A stretch of DNA of 64,000 bases. Origin: JACCZR01 sp035296565 (GTDB taxonomy: Bacteria; Actinomycetota; Thermoleophilia; Solirubrobacterales; Thermoleophilaceae). Below, in pieces: positions 32,568-40,618 of the stretch (within the stretch, counting starts at the first letter, position 1; every line of letters starts with the position of its first letter). Below the pieces are notes generated by a model, which saw only the letters and a list, made by a program, of their open reading frames with translations, had not been told where the DNA came from and did no database searches. Location of the stretch: contig DATHAQ010000028.1 of the NCBI GenBank assembly GCA_035296565.1, forward strand, positions 62,001 to 126,000, read 5' to 3'. A program made the translations under genes and the position numbers.

Positions 32568-33728
32568 GTGTTTTCCGACCAGGCTCTGCCCCCTTTCCTC
32601 GACCGCCTTCGCGAGGACCTGCCGGGCCTGGACGTCCTCGACGCGCACACCCACATCGGGTTCAACGACCCCGACGGCGTGCGCTGTTCCCCCGAGCAGT
32701 TGCTGGAGGCACTCGGCGTCGCCGGCAACCGCAGCGTGGTGTTCCCCATGCACGAGCCCGATGGCTACCCGTCGGCCAACGACTGGGTACGCGAGGAGGC
32801 CGAGCGCTCCGGCGGGCGACTGATTCCCTTCGCCCGTCTGGACCCCCGCCAGGACCCGGTGGCGGAGGGCAAGCGCTCGCTGGACGCCGGCGCCAAGGGA
32901 CTGAAGCTTCACCCGCGCGCCGAGCGGTTCTCCATGGACGAGCCCGCGGTGGAGGCGGTCGTCGCCCTCGCCCAGGAGCGCTCGGTGCCGCTGATCGTGC
33001 ACGCCGGGCGCGGGATCCCCGCCCTGGGCCGCCACGTCGTAGAGCTGTGCCGCACCCACCCCGGGGCCAACGTGATCCTCGCCCACGCCGGGATCTGCGA
33101 CCTGGCGTGGATCTGGCGCGAGGCGCGCGAGCTTCCCAACCTCATGTTCGACACCTCGTGGTGGAGCGCCGGCGACTTGCTGGCGCTGTTCTCGCTCGTG
33201 CCCCCCGGTCAGGTCCTGCTGGCCTCCGATGCCCCTTACGGGAGCCCCTCCCTCGGCGCCGTGCTCTGCCTGCGCTCGGCGCTGCAGGCCGGGCTGGACG
33301 AAGACGCCGTGCGGACGGTGGCGGGCGGCCAGATGGAGCGCCTGCTGGCCCAGGAGGAGCCGCTGGACCTCGGCCCCGCCCTGGACGGGGCCCCCGGGCG
33401 CGACCTGCTGCTCGACCGGGTGTGGACCTTCCTCACCTACGCCACCGGGCAGGCCCTGCAGGGAGTGCACCCGACCGAGGCCATCGACCTGGCGCTTCTG
33501 GCCTGCGAGGTGGGCGACGAGGCGCCCGAGGCGCCGGTCTGCGAGGCCGTTCTGGCGCTCCTGGAGGACACGGAGAACCTGCCGCCCGACCCCGACCGCC
33601 CGTCGAGCTTCATGCCCGTGCTGCCGCGGCTGGTCCTCGCGGGCCTGCTCGTGCGCACGCCCGACGTGCCGCTGCCCAGCGTGGAGACCCCGGTGGACGT
33701 GGCGGCCCGCCCGAGGGGGACCGGCTAG
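32568..33728 (+). CDS. Amidohydrolase-family (TIM-barrel) metal-dependent hydrolase
   Basis: A 386-residue protein of the amidohydrolase_2 group: LDVLDAHTHIGF (metal-binding HxH), KGLKLHPRAE, VPLIVHAGRG, VILAHAGICD and VLLASDAPYG (final Asp). It ends with an unusual helical C-terminal extension of about 130 residues. Members decarboxylate or hydrolyse aromatic or lactone substrates; none can be chosen here. It starts at GTG 32568, divergent from the HATPase gene. The stop overlaps the convergent gene at 33725 by four bases. Confidence 0.82.
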   Translation: MFSDQALPPFLDRLREDLPGLDVLDAHTHIGFNDPDGVRCSPEQLLEALGVAGNRSVVFPMHEPDGYPSANDWVREEAERSGGRLIPFARLDPRQDPVAEGKRSLDAGAKGLKLHPRAERFSMDEPAVEAVVALAQERSVPLIVHAGRGIPALGRHVVELCRTHPGANVILAHAGICDLAWIWREARELPNLMFDTSWWSAGDLLALFSLVPPGQVLLASDAPYGSPSLGAVLCLRSALQAGLDEDAVRTVAGGQMERLLAQEEPLDLGPALDGAPGRDLLLDRVWTFLTYATGQALQGVHPTEAIDLALLACEVGDEAPEAPVCEAVLALLEDTENLPPDPDRPSSFMPVLPRLVLAGLLVRTPDVPLPSVETPVDVAARPRGTG

Positions 33729-34132
33729 GCCTCCACGACGATGTGGCGCACGGGCTGGGTGAAGCGCTCCTCGGCCTGCTCCACGATCCCGTCCTCGAGG
33801 AAGCCACGCTCGCCGTCGGGGTGGGTGAAGAGCACGATCTCGTCGGCGTCGTAGGTCGCCAGCGCGTCCTGGAGGGCGAGCAGCGGATCGGACTCGCCGG
33901 TTTCGCCGGCGGCGTCGATGCCCTCCTCCTCCATGCGCTCGACGGTCTCCTCCTGGACCTCCTCGGCCCGGTCGATGGCGGAATCGGGGTCGGAGAGCCA
34001 GAAGCGGTAGCTCTTGTCCAGCGCCGGAGCGACGACGAACACCTCGGCCTGCTCGGCCTCGGTCTTGCCGATCGCCGACTTGAGCGCCTCGCCCGAGACG
34101 GGCTCGCTGACCAGGGCCAGGATCCTCTTCAC
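33725..34132 (-). CDS. Small UspA-like protein of unknown function
   Basis: A 135-residue protein with alternating strands and helices (KRILALVSEPVSGEALKSAI, EVFVVAPAL, DADEIVLFTHP) ending in PVRHIVVEA, which suggests a universal-stress-protein-like Rossmann fold. The GxxGxxxxG(S/T) nucleotide loop of UspA is absent. Its ATG at 34132 overlaps the stop of the sigma gene (ATGA), so it belongs to the STAS-sigma operon. Confidence 0.68.
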   Translation of the reverse strand: MKRILALVSEPVSGEALKSAIGKTEAEQAEVFVVAPALDKSYRFWLSDPDSAIDRAEEVQEETVERMEEEGIDAAGETGESDPLLALQDALATYDADEIVLFTHPDGERGFLEDGIVEQAEERFTQPVRHIVVEA

Positions 34133-35169
34133 GCGACCTCCCTGAGGGCCGAGATCTCACGCCGTGCGGCCAGCTGCTCCAGCGCCCGCGACTCGAGCTG
34201 GCGCACGCGCTCGGCCGAGAGGCCGAGACGGCGGCCGGTTTCGCGCAGCGGCTGTGGATCCTCCCCGTCGATGCCGTAGCGCAGGCGGATAACGCCCTGC
34301 TCGGGCTCGGGCAGGTCGCCGACCGTCTCGCGCAGGGTCGCCTGGGCGAGGCTGACCGACACCTCCTCCTCGGGCTCGGGCTCGCCGCTGGGCAGCAGGT
34401 CGCCCAGGGCGGTGTCCTCCTCCTCGCCGACACCGCGATCCAGCGAGGTGACCGTGCGCGCGGCGTCGCGGACCTCTTGGAGCTCCTCGAGTGGGATTTC
34501 CGCCTTGGCGGCGACTTCCTCGTCGGTCGGGTCGCGGCCCAGCTGAGCCGCCAGCTCGCGCTCCGCGCGGACGAGCTTGCGCTCGCGCTGGCCGATGTGG
34601 ACGGGGATGCGGATGGTGCGCGCCTTGTTGGCCAGGCCGCGCTGGATCGCCTGACGGATCCAGAAGGTCGCGTAGGTCGAGAATTTGAAGCCCTTGCGGT
34701 GGTCGAACTTCTCCGCGGCGCGGATCAGCCCGAAGATCCCCTCCTGGATGAGGTCGAGCAGCGAGAGCTCCTGGCCCTGGTACTTCTTGGCGATCGAGAC
34801 CACCAGGCGCAGGTTCGAGTTGATCATGCGCTCCTTGGCTTCGAGGTCGCCGGCCTCGATGCGCTTGGCCAGCTCGACCTCCTCGTCGGCGGTCAGCAGG
34901 TCGTAGCGGCGGACCTCGTTGAGGAACAGCTGGAGTGCGTCGGTGGTCGCGCCTGCTACCTCGTCGTTGCGGTAGGTCGTCGGCTGGACGTTCGCGCGGC
35001 CGCAGTCGTCGGTCAGGTCGACGCCGAGCTGGTCCAGCTCGGCCTGCAGCGCCTCCACCTCTTCGTCGGGCAGCTCCAGCGCACGGACGAGCTCGTCGAA
35101 CTCCGAGAGGTTGACGCAGCCAACCTCTTCGCCCCGCGCCACCAGAGCGGTCATCTCGGTTCGGCTCAC
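34129..35169 (-). CDS. RNA polymerase sigma factor, RpoD/SigA family (group 2-like)
   Basis: A 346-residue sigma-70. Region 1.2 contains TTDALQLFLNEVRRYDLLTADEE, region 2 MINSNLRLVVSIAKKYQGQELS with FKFSTYATFWIRQAIQRGLA, region 3 follows (RKLVRAERELAAQLGRDPT), and region 4 has VIRLRYGIDGE with LGLSAERVRQLESRALEQL. It lacks the long region 1.1 of a primary RpoD, so it is probably an alternative group 2 factor. It is flanked by overlapping genes for a STAS protein upstream and a UspA-like protein downstream. Confidence 0.93.
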   Translation of the reverse strand: MSRTEMTALVARGEEVGCVNLSEFDELVRALELPDEEVEALQAELDQLGVDLTDDCGRANVQPTTYRNDEVAGATTDALQLFLNEVRRYDLLTADEEVELAKRIEAGDLEAKERMINSNLRLVVSIAKKYQGQELSLLDLIQEGIFGLIRAAEKFDHRKGFKFSTYATFWIRQAIQRGLANKARTIRIPVHIGQRERKLVRAERELAAQLGRDPTDEEVAAKAEIPLEELQEVRDAARTVTSLDRGVGEEEDTALGDLLPSGEPEPEEEVSVSLAQATLRETVGDLPEPEQGVIRLRYGIDGEDPQPLRETGRRLGLSAERVRQLESRALEQLAARREISALREVA

Positions 35170-35519
35170 CCTTCCGGGCTACCCGCCGACTCGACGGCCG
35201 ACACGTCATCGACCATGTCGAGGTGCTCGTCCAGGCGCGTGATGGTGAACACCCGCTGCACGCTCTCCGGGCCGCGCACGACGGCGAGGCGGCGGGCCTC
35301 TGCCCGGGCCCGCTGGTCGGCGGTGACCACCATGCGAAGGCCGGTCGAGTCGAGGAAGGTCAGGCCGCCCAGATCGAGCACGATCACCGGCGGCTGCCCC
35401 TCCTCGATGCGCTTCAGAGCCTCCTCGACCTTGGGCACCGTCGAGAGGTCCAGCTCCCCGCGCAACGCAAGGTGCGCGAAGCCGGCGCTCTCCCCCTCCT
35501 GGACGTCGAGGATCGTCAC
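35166..35519 (-). CDS. STAS-domain anti-anti-sigma factor
   Basis: A 117-residue protein: LALRGELDLSTVPKVEEALK and VIVLDLGGLTFLDSTGLRMV, in which the Ser of DST is the phosphorylation site used by RsbW-type kinases. The start is GTG 35519 (VTILDVQEG). It overlaps the sigma gene by four bases, so it is likely to control that factor through a kinase such as the HATPase at 32123 (inference). Confidence 0.9.
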   Translation of the reverse strand: MTILDVQEGESAGFAHLALRGELDLSTVPKVEEALKRIEEGQPPVIVLDLGGLTFLDSTGLRMVVTADQRARAEARRLAVVRGPESVQRVFTITRLDEHLDMVDDVSAVESAGSPEG

Positions 35520-35529
35520 GCGCGCAAGA

Positions 35530-35928
35530 CTACCCGCGTGCGGGCGCTTCCTCGGACCCGCGCAATGCGCGCCGCGCGAGGCGGTAGGCGAAGAACAGCT
35601 GGACCACCGCAAAGGCGATCTGAAGGGCCCGCTCGGGCAGCTCGTTCGCGACCACCGCTCCCACCGCCACGCCTACCGGGCTGAGGATCCCGACGATCAC
35701 GCCGTCCCGCAGCCGGAGGTTGCCGTAGCCGTGCTGGCGGTAGGCGCCGACCGCCGCGACCACGACCACCGCGAACAGCGACGTCGCCTCAGCCTCGACC
35801 TGTACCTCGTCGAGGAAGACCACGAGCCCGGGCACGAACAGGACCCCGCCTCCCACCCCGACGAGGCCGCTGACCACCCCGGCGGCGAAGCCGATCGTCA
35901 GCAGCCCGATCAGATCCGTGGCGTCCAT
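35530..35928 (-). CDS. TauE/SafE-type permease, C-terminal half as a separate protein
   Basis: A 132-residue membrane protein with about four helices: LIGLLTIGFAAGVVSGLVGV followed by the GGGVLFVPGLVVFL motif of TauE/SafE, then ATSLFAVVVVAAVGAYRQHG. It corresponds to one four-helix repeat of these anion exporters (usually about 250 residues). Its start shares one base with the stop of the preceding gene (TGATG), which encodes the other half. Both halves carry the GVGGG motif expected of each repeat. Confidence 0.82.
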   Translation of the reverse strand: MDATDLIGLLTIGFAAGVVSGLVGVGGGVLFVPGLVVFLDEVQVEAEATSLFAVVVVAAVGAYRQHGYGNLRLRDGVIVGILSPVGVAVGAVVANELPERALQIAFAVVQLFFAYRLARRALRGSEEAPARG

Positions 35929-36284
35929 CAGAAGATGAGCACCGCGGCCGAGACCGCCAGCAGCACCGCGAACGCGCCCGAGACGAAGCGGTCGGGCAGC
36001 TTCTGCTGGAGGGCCGTGCCGACCAGCACGCCGCCGACCGCCGGAGCGCCGACGAGCGCGCCCGCCAGCGGGTCGACGTTGCCGTAGAGCGCATGTGCCG
36101 CCGTCCCGAGCGCGGCGATCACCACGATCGCCGCCAGCGATGTCCCCGTGGCCTCGCGGTCCTCGTAGGCCAGCCAGAGGATCAGCAGGGGGACGATGAT
36201 CGTGCCGCCCCCGACCCCGAAGAGCGCGCTGAACGCCCCCGCCGTGGTGCCGATCGCCGCGAGACGAAGATGGCGGCGTGACAT
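35928..36284 (-). CDS. TauE/SafE-type permease, N-terminal half as a separate protein
   Basis: A 118-residue membrane protein: LAAIGTTAGAFSALFGVGGG TIIVPLLILWLA, then EATGTSLAAIVVIAALGTAA, and two further helices. It is a single TauE/SafE repeat. The next gene, with a one-base overlap, encodes the second repeat, so the pair probably assembles into one permease for a sulfur compound or organic anion (inference). The stop codon between the halves could also be a point change that split an ancestral gene. It is divergent from the trehalose phosphatase gene. Confidence 0.82.
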   Translation of the reverse strand: MSRRHLRLAAIGTTAGAFSALFGVGGGTIIVPLLILWLAYEDREATGTSLAAIVVIAALGTAAHALYGNVDPLAGALVGAPAVGGVLVGTALQQKLPDRFVSGAFAVLLAVSAAVLIF

Positions 36285-36304
36285 CGCGAGGCATACTACG
36301 GCCG

Positions 36305-37096
36305 GTGTCCGCCCCTACAGCAGACAGGATCGCGCCGCTGGTACGGGACCCGGCCCGCGCCGCGATCCTGCTCGATATCGACGGCACTCTCGCGCCCATA
36401 GTCGAGCGGGCGGAGAACGCCCACGTACGCGAGGAGTCCTCGAAACTGCTGGGCCGCCTGGCGCGGCGCTACCAGCTGGTGGCCTGCATCTCGGGGCGGT
36501 CGGCCGCCGAGGCACGCCGGCTGGTGGGTGTCGGCAGCATCGCCTACGCCGGCTCCCACGGAGCCGAGCTGCTCGAGGCGGGCGCGAGCAAGGCCACCAC
36601 CCTGGCCGCCTTCGCGAGCTGGGAGGATTGCGTCCGCGGCTTCGCGGCCGAGCAGGACACCCCGGAGCTGCGGGTGCTGCGCGTGCGGATGGAGGACAAG
36701 GGCCCGATCGTGGCGTTCCACTGGCGTGGGACGCCCGACGAGGAGGCCTCGCGCACACGTCTCGAGGGCCTCGCCGCCGAGGCCGAGTCGGCCGGCTTCG
36801 CGACCCACTGGGGACGCAAGGTGCTCGAGGTCCGCCCGCCCGTGCCGGTGGACAAGGGGCAGGCCGTGCGCACGCTCTGCGAACGCGCGCGGCCCGCGGC
36901 GGCGCTCTACGCCGGCGACGACGCCACCGACCTCGATGCCTTCGCCGCCCTGCGCCGCATGAGGGACGAGGGGCTGCTGGAAACCGTCATCTGCGTAGGC
37001 GTCCGGTCCGACGAGGGCCCCACGGCGATCGTGGACAGCGCCGACCTCGCCGTCGACGGCGTGGCCGGAGTGGTCTCCGTGCTCGAGGCCCTCTGA
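36305..37096 (+). CDS. otsB: Trehalose-6-phosphate phosphatase
   Basis: A 263-residue HAD-type phosphatase: motif I ILLDIDGTLAPIVE, RYQLVACISGRSAAEARRLV, GIAYAGSHGAE-like region (SIAYAGSHGAELLE) and motif IV YAGDDATDLDAFAAL. It dephosphorylates trehalose-6-phosphate to trehalose. The start is taken as GTG 36305; a GTG at 36278 falls inside the divergent gene. No otsA is seen in the window. The stop is next to the ATG of a membrane protein gene (one-base overlap, TGATG). Confidence 0.9.
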   Translation: MSAPTADRIAPLVRDPARAAILLDIDGTLAPIVERAENAHVREESSKLLGRLARRYQLVACISGRSAAEARRLVGVGSIAYAGSHGAELLEAGASKATTLAAFASWEDCVRGFAAEQDTPELRVLRVRMEDKGPIVAFHWRGTPDEEASRTRLEGLAAEAESAGFATHWGRKVLEVRPPVPVDKGQAVRTLCERARPAAALYAGDDATDLDAFAALRRMRDEGLLETVICVGVRSDEGPTAIVDSADLAVDGVAGVVSVLEAL

Positions 37097-37905
37097 TGCG
37101 CTTCCGCGAGTTCTTGCGCGTCTCGGTGCTGCTATGCGGGGGCGCCGCGACGGCACTGGCGGTGGTGACCATCATCGGCGCCAACCGCGACAGCGACTAT
37201 GTCCTCGCTCTGCTGGCCGCCGGCTGGTGGTTGGCCGCCCTGGCCATCGGGCTCTTCCTGGGGCGCGGCAGCCGGGTCAGCGAGGGGATCTCGCGGCTGC
37301 TCAGCTCCGCGCGCACGGCCACCAGCCTGCCCGAGCTGGAACCCGGCGCCGTGCTCTTCAACCGCATGTGGCCGCTGGCGGTGTTCACCATCGCGGCGGG
37401 CGTCGTGGGCTTCTTCCTGCCCCCGGTGCCGGGCATCGCCACCGGGTACGCCATCCTGCTGGCGCTGACCGCCCGCAACCAGCACCGCGCCGTGCAGGCG
37501 ATCGAGGAGCGCGACGGCATCCAGTACTGGTTCGACCGCACGCCACCGCTGTCGGCGCCGCGACTGGTGCGCACGCCCGGGCTGCGGCGCGTCGAGCCGA
37601 CCCAGAGCTACGACGAGGCGGAGCTGTCGCGTTTGCGCAGCCGGTCGAGCTCGGGCCACGAGCGCGTGTTCGCCACGTGCTCGGGCGTCAGCCAGGCGCG
37701 CCGGGCGGTGGCCACGCCGAACCAGATCTTGTGGAGCGTGTCCACGCCGTGCGCATCGGAGTCGACGGTCAGCGTCACGCCGGCCTCCGCGGCGCCGCGG
37801 GCCAGGGTGTCGGGGAGGTCGCGGCGGTTGGGGTTGGCGTTGATCTCCAGGAAGGTCCCCGTGCGCGCGGCGACCTCCACCACGCGGTCCACGTCCAGCG
37901 CGTAG
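37096..37905 (+). CDS. Membrane protein of unknown function with a doubtful 3' end
   Basis: Residues 1-170 look genuine: helices SVLLCGGAATALAVVTIIGA, YVLALLAAGWWLAALAIGLFLG and a late pair in MWPLAVFTIAAGVVGFFLPPVPG with IATGYAILLALTA, then EERDGIQYWFDRTPPL. From about residue 172 the frame runs 298 bases antisense through the end of polX with Ser/Arg-rich composition typical of a shadow frame. A missed stop or a one-base indel near 37600 would end the protein at about 170-175 residues. The start ATG 37096 overlaps the otsB stop. I do not recognise the family. Confidence 0.65.
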   Translation: MRFREFLRVSVLLCGGAATALAVVTIIGANRDSDYVLALLAAGWWLAALAIGLFLGRGSRVSEGISRLLSSARTATSLPELEPGAVLFNRMWPLAVFTIAAGVVGFFLPPVPGIATGYAILLALTARNQHRAVQAIEERDGIQYWFDRTPPLSAPRLVRTPGLRRVEPTQSYDEAELSRLRSRSSSGHERVFATCSGVSQARRAVATPNQILWSVSTPCASESTVSVTPASAAPRARVSGRSRRLGLALISRKVPVRAATSTTRSTSSA

Positions 37906-39338
37906 GGCTCGCGGCGGCCGATCAGCCGTCCGGTGGGGTGGCCGATGACGTCGACCAGCGGGTGCTCCATCGCCGCCACCATGCGGGCGGTCATCTCCTC
38001 TTCCTTCATGCGGAAGGAGGTGTGCAGGCTGGCCACGATCCAGTCGAGCCGCTCCAGCACGTCGTCGGCGTAGTCCAGCGCGCCGTCGGTCAACACGTTG
38101 ACCTCTGTGCCCGCCAGCAGGGTGATGCCTTCGAGCTGCTCGTTGGCCTCGGCGATCCGCTCGACCTGCCGCAGCAGCTCGTCGGGCTGCACGTCGTTGC
38201 CGAAGCCGTGCGAGGCGGAGTGGTCGGTGATGGCCAGGTACTCGTAGCCGCGCTCCAGGGCTGCGCGGCCCATCTCGAGGATCGAGTTGCGCCCGTCGGA
38301 GGCCGTGGTGTGGCAGTGCAGGTCGCCCTTGAGGTCGCTCTGCTGAAGCAGCTGGGGCAGAGAGCGGTCGCGCGCGCGCTCGAGCTCGCCTCGGTCCTCG
38401 CGGAGCTCGGGGTCGATCCAGCTCATGCCCAGCAGCGCGTAGACCTCCTTCTCGTCGGCGAAGGCGTGCGTGGTGCCGCTCTCGTCGTCCTGCACCCCGT
38501 ACTCGCTCACGTGCAGCCCCTTTCGGACCGCCGCCGTGCGCAGCGCCTCGTTGTGGCGGCCCGAGCCCGTGAAGTGCTGGAGCAGGTTGCCGAAGCTCTC
38601 CTCCGGCACGATGCGCAGGTCCACCGGCAGGCCGTGGTGGGTCAGGCCCTTGGCGCCGGCCTCGCCCGCCACGTTCACCGACTCGAGTGCGGGCAGCTTC
38701 GTGAACGCCTTCGTCACCGCTCCGGGCTCGGAGGCCGCCACCACGATGTCCAGGTCCTTGACCGTGTCGGCCAGCCGCCGCGCGCTGCCGGCCAGCTCCA
38801 CCCGCAGGGTGGCGGGCTCGTCACGCAGGCCCTCCACGATCTCGTTGCCCACCGACAGCGCCTGGTCGAGCAGCAGCCGCGGCGCCTCGGGTCCCTTCTC
38901 CAGCGCCGCGAGCACGTTGTCGCGCGCCTTGGGGCCGAAGCCCGGCACGTCGTCGAGGCCGCCGGCCGCCGCGGCCTCCTTGAGTTCCTCGAGCGACCCG
39001 ATCCCGAGGTGGTCGTGCAGCACCTTCACGCGCTTGGGCCCGAGGCCGGGGATGCGGGTCACCTCCACCAGGCCGGGGGGGATGCGCTCCTTGAGCTTGT
39101 CGGCCGAGGGGATGGTCCCCTGCTCGAGCAGCGCGCCGATCTTGTCGGCGATCGCCTTCCCGATGCCGGGCAGGGACTCCGCCTTTCCCTGGCGCGCCAT
39201 CTCGGCCACCGAGGCGCCGGAGTCGCGGATGTTCTTCGCCGCGGTCCGGTACGCCACGACCCGGTACGACGAGGCTCCGTCAAGCTCGTAGAGGCTGGCG
39301 AGCTCGTCGAAATGAGAGGCGATCTCCGCGTTGCGCAC
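37608..39338 (-). CDS. polX: DNA polymerase X with PHP exonuclease domain (PolX)
   Basis: A 576-residue protein. The N-terminal helix-hairpin-helix 8-kDa domain contains LPGIGKAIADKIGALLEQG and IPGLGPKRVKVLHDHLGIG. The polymerase palm has AGSARRLADTVKDLDIVV (GSxRR and the DxD metal pair) and PVDLRIV (third Asp). The C-terminal PHP domain keeps all metal motifs: DLHCHTTASDG, ITDHSASHG, GTEVNVL, VASLHTSF, VIGHPTGR and DSDAHG. It fills gaps in base excision repair and has 3'-5' exonuclease activity. It starts at GTG 39338. Its 3' end is overlapped by a doubtful plus-strand extension. Confidence 0.94.
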   Translation of the reverse strand: MRNAEIASHFDELASLYELDGASSYRVVAYRTAAKNIRDSGASVAEMARQGKAESLPGIGKAIADKIGALLEQGTIPSADKLKERIPPGLVEVTRIPGLGPKRVKVLHDHLGIGSLEELKEAAAAGGLDDVPGFGPKARDNVLAALEKGPEAPRLLLDQALSVGNEIVEGLRDEPATLRVELAGSARRLADTVKDLDIVVAASEPGAVTKAFTKLPALESVNVAGEAGAKGLTHHGLPVDLRIVPEESFGNLLQHFTGSGRHNEALRTAAVRKGLHVSEYGVQDDESGTTHAFADEKEVYALLGMSWIDPELREDRGELERARDRSLPQLLQQSDLKGDLHCHTTASDGRNSILEMGRAALERGYEYLAITDHSASHGFGNDVQPDELLRQVERIAEANEQLEGITLLAGTEVNVLTDGALDYADDVLERLDWIVASLHTSFRMKEEEMTARMVAAMEHPLVDVIGHPTGRLIGRREPYALDVDRVVEVAARTGTFLEINANPNRRDLPDTLARGAAEAGVTLTVDSDAHGVDTLHKIWFGVATARRAWLTPEHVANTRSWPELDRLRKRDSSASS

Positions 39339-39361
39339 GGGGGCTTAGGGTAAGCGGCTTC

Positions 39362-40090
39362 GTGCCGGGCACCTGGCTGATCCTCCCCACCTACAACGAG
39401 GCCGACAACCTCGAGAACATGGTCCGCGCCGCACTCCCGCGGCTCGCCGCGGCCTCGCCCGAGCACCACATCCTGGTGGTTGACGACAACTCCCCCGACG
39501 GGACCGGCGGGATCGCCGACCGGCTGGCCGCCGAGATCGACAAGGTCGAGGTCCTGCACCGCCCCGGCAAGCAGGGGCTGGGCCGCGCCTACCTGGCGGG
39601 CTTCGAACGCGCGCTGGATCAGGGCGCCGAGCGGCTCATCGAGATGGACTGCGACTTCTCACACGACCCGGCCGACCTGCCGCGCCTGGTCAGGGCGGCC
39701 GATGACGCGGATCTGGTGCTCGGCTCGCGCTACGTGCCGGGCGGCGGCGTGGAACGCTGGGGCGTGGTGCGCCGGGCGCTCAGCCGCTGGGGCTCGCTGT
39801 ACGCGCAGGTGCTGCTAGGCCTGCACCTGCGCGACCTCACCGGGGGCTTCAAGTGCTTTCGCCGCTCGGTGCTGGAGCGCCTCGACCTCGAGGGCATCGC
39901 CGCCGACGGGTACGGCTTTCAGATCGAGATGACCTACCGCGCCGTGCAGGCCGGCTTCCGGGTGGTAGAGGTTCCGATCGTCTTTCGCGACCGGCGGGTA
40001 GGACAGTCGAAGATGTCCGCGCGCATAGCGCTCGAAGCGGTGTGGAAGGTGCCTGCGCTTCGCGTGAGAGGCCGAAGCTATACTTTCTGA
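39362..40090 (+). CDS. GT2 glycosyltransferase, polyprenol-monophosphomannose synthase-like
   Basis: A 242-residue enzyme with WLILPTYNEADNLENMVRAA, ILVVDDNSPDGTGGIAD, HRPGKQGLGRAYLAGF, MDCDFSHDP (metal-binding DxD variant) and LTGGFKCFRRSVL, which together are typical of dolichol-phosphate mannosyltransferase and mycobacterial Ppm1 catalytic domains. It probably makes polyprenol-phosphate-mannose for protein or lipoglycan mannosylation. The C-terminal FRDRRVGQSKMS is the conserved substrate-site segment. No membrane helices follow. It starts at GTG 39362, divergent from polX. Confidence 0.9.
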   Translation: MPGTWLILPTYNEADNLENMVRAALPRLAAASPEHHILVVDDNSPDGTGGIADRLAAEIDKVEVLHRPGKQGLGRAYLAGFERALDQGAERLIEMDCDFSHDPADLPRLVRAADDADLVLGSRYVPGGGVERWGVVRRALSRWGSLYAQVLLGLHLRDLTGGFKCFRRSVLERLDLEGIAADGYGFQIEMTYRAVQAGFRVVEVPIVFRDRRVGQSKMSARIALEAVWKVPALRVRGRSYTF

Positions 40091-40114
40091 AGTGAAGAAC
40101 CGAGAGGAGCGCAA

Positions 40115-40438
40115 GTGGCAGCAGTCGATGAGGTGACGGACAACAACTTCCAGGCCGAGGTGCTCGAGTCGCCCGAGCCGGTGTTGGTCGACTTCTGGGC
40201 GCCGTGGTGTGGTCCCTGCCGCATCGTGGCTCCCCACCTCGAGGAGCTGAACAACGAGCGCTCGGACATCCGCGTGGTGAAGCTCAACGTGGACGACAAC
40301 CCGAACACCGCGGCCCGCTACAACATCATGGCCATCCCGACGATCCTGCTCTTCAAGGGCGGAAGCGTGGCCCACACGATTCAGGGCGCGCTGCCGAAGA
40401 ACCGCATCGTGACCGAGATCGAGCCGGCCCTCGCGTAG
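40115..40438 (+). CDS. trxA: Thioredoxin
   Basis: A 107-residue thioredoxin with the active site FWAPWCGPCRIVAPHL, the buried Asp region VLVDFW, KLNVDDNPNTAARYNIMAIP (cis-Pro) and TILLFKGG. GTG 40115 follows a GAGAGGAGC ribosome binding site. It is followed immediately by a tautomerase gene, whose ATG shares one base with its stop region (TAGATG). Confidence 0.95.
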   Translation: MAAVDEVTDNNFQAEVLESPEPVLVDFWAPWCGPCRIVAPHLEELNNERSDIRVVKLNVDDNPNTAARYNIMAIPTILLFKGGSVAHTIQGALPKNRIVTEIEPALA

Positions 40439-40618
40439 ATGCCCTACGTGACGGTGGAGTGGTTCGAGGGCCGCTCTCCCGAGCAGAAGGCAGAGCTGGC
40501 CAAGCGGATTACCGAGGCCCTAACGGAGGTGGCCGGCACGCCCCCCGAGGAGGTCTGGATCCGCTTCGAGGACTCCGCGCGCGGGGACTGGGCGATAGGC
40601 GGAGAGCTCAAGAGCTAG
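40439..40618 (+). CDS. 4-oxalocrotonate tautomerase family protein
   Basis: A 59-residue protein read directly from the sequence: MPYVTVEWFEGRSPEQKAEL, then AKRITEALTEVAGTPPEEVW and IRFEDSARGDWAIGGELKS. Pro2, exposed after Met removal, is the catalytic base of this family. The length and the central helix match 4-OT-type tautomerases. The gene follows the thioredoxin stop with no gap, and its own stop overlaps that of the convergent ileS gene by three bases. The substrate is unknown. Confidence 0.85.
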   Translation: MPYVTVEWFEGRSPEQKAELAKRITEALTEVAGTPPEEVWIRFEDSARGDWAIGGELKS

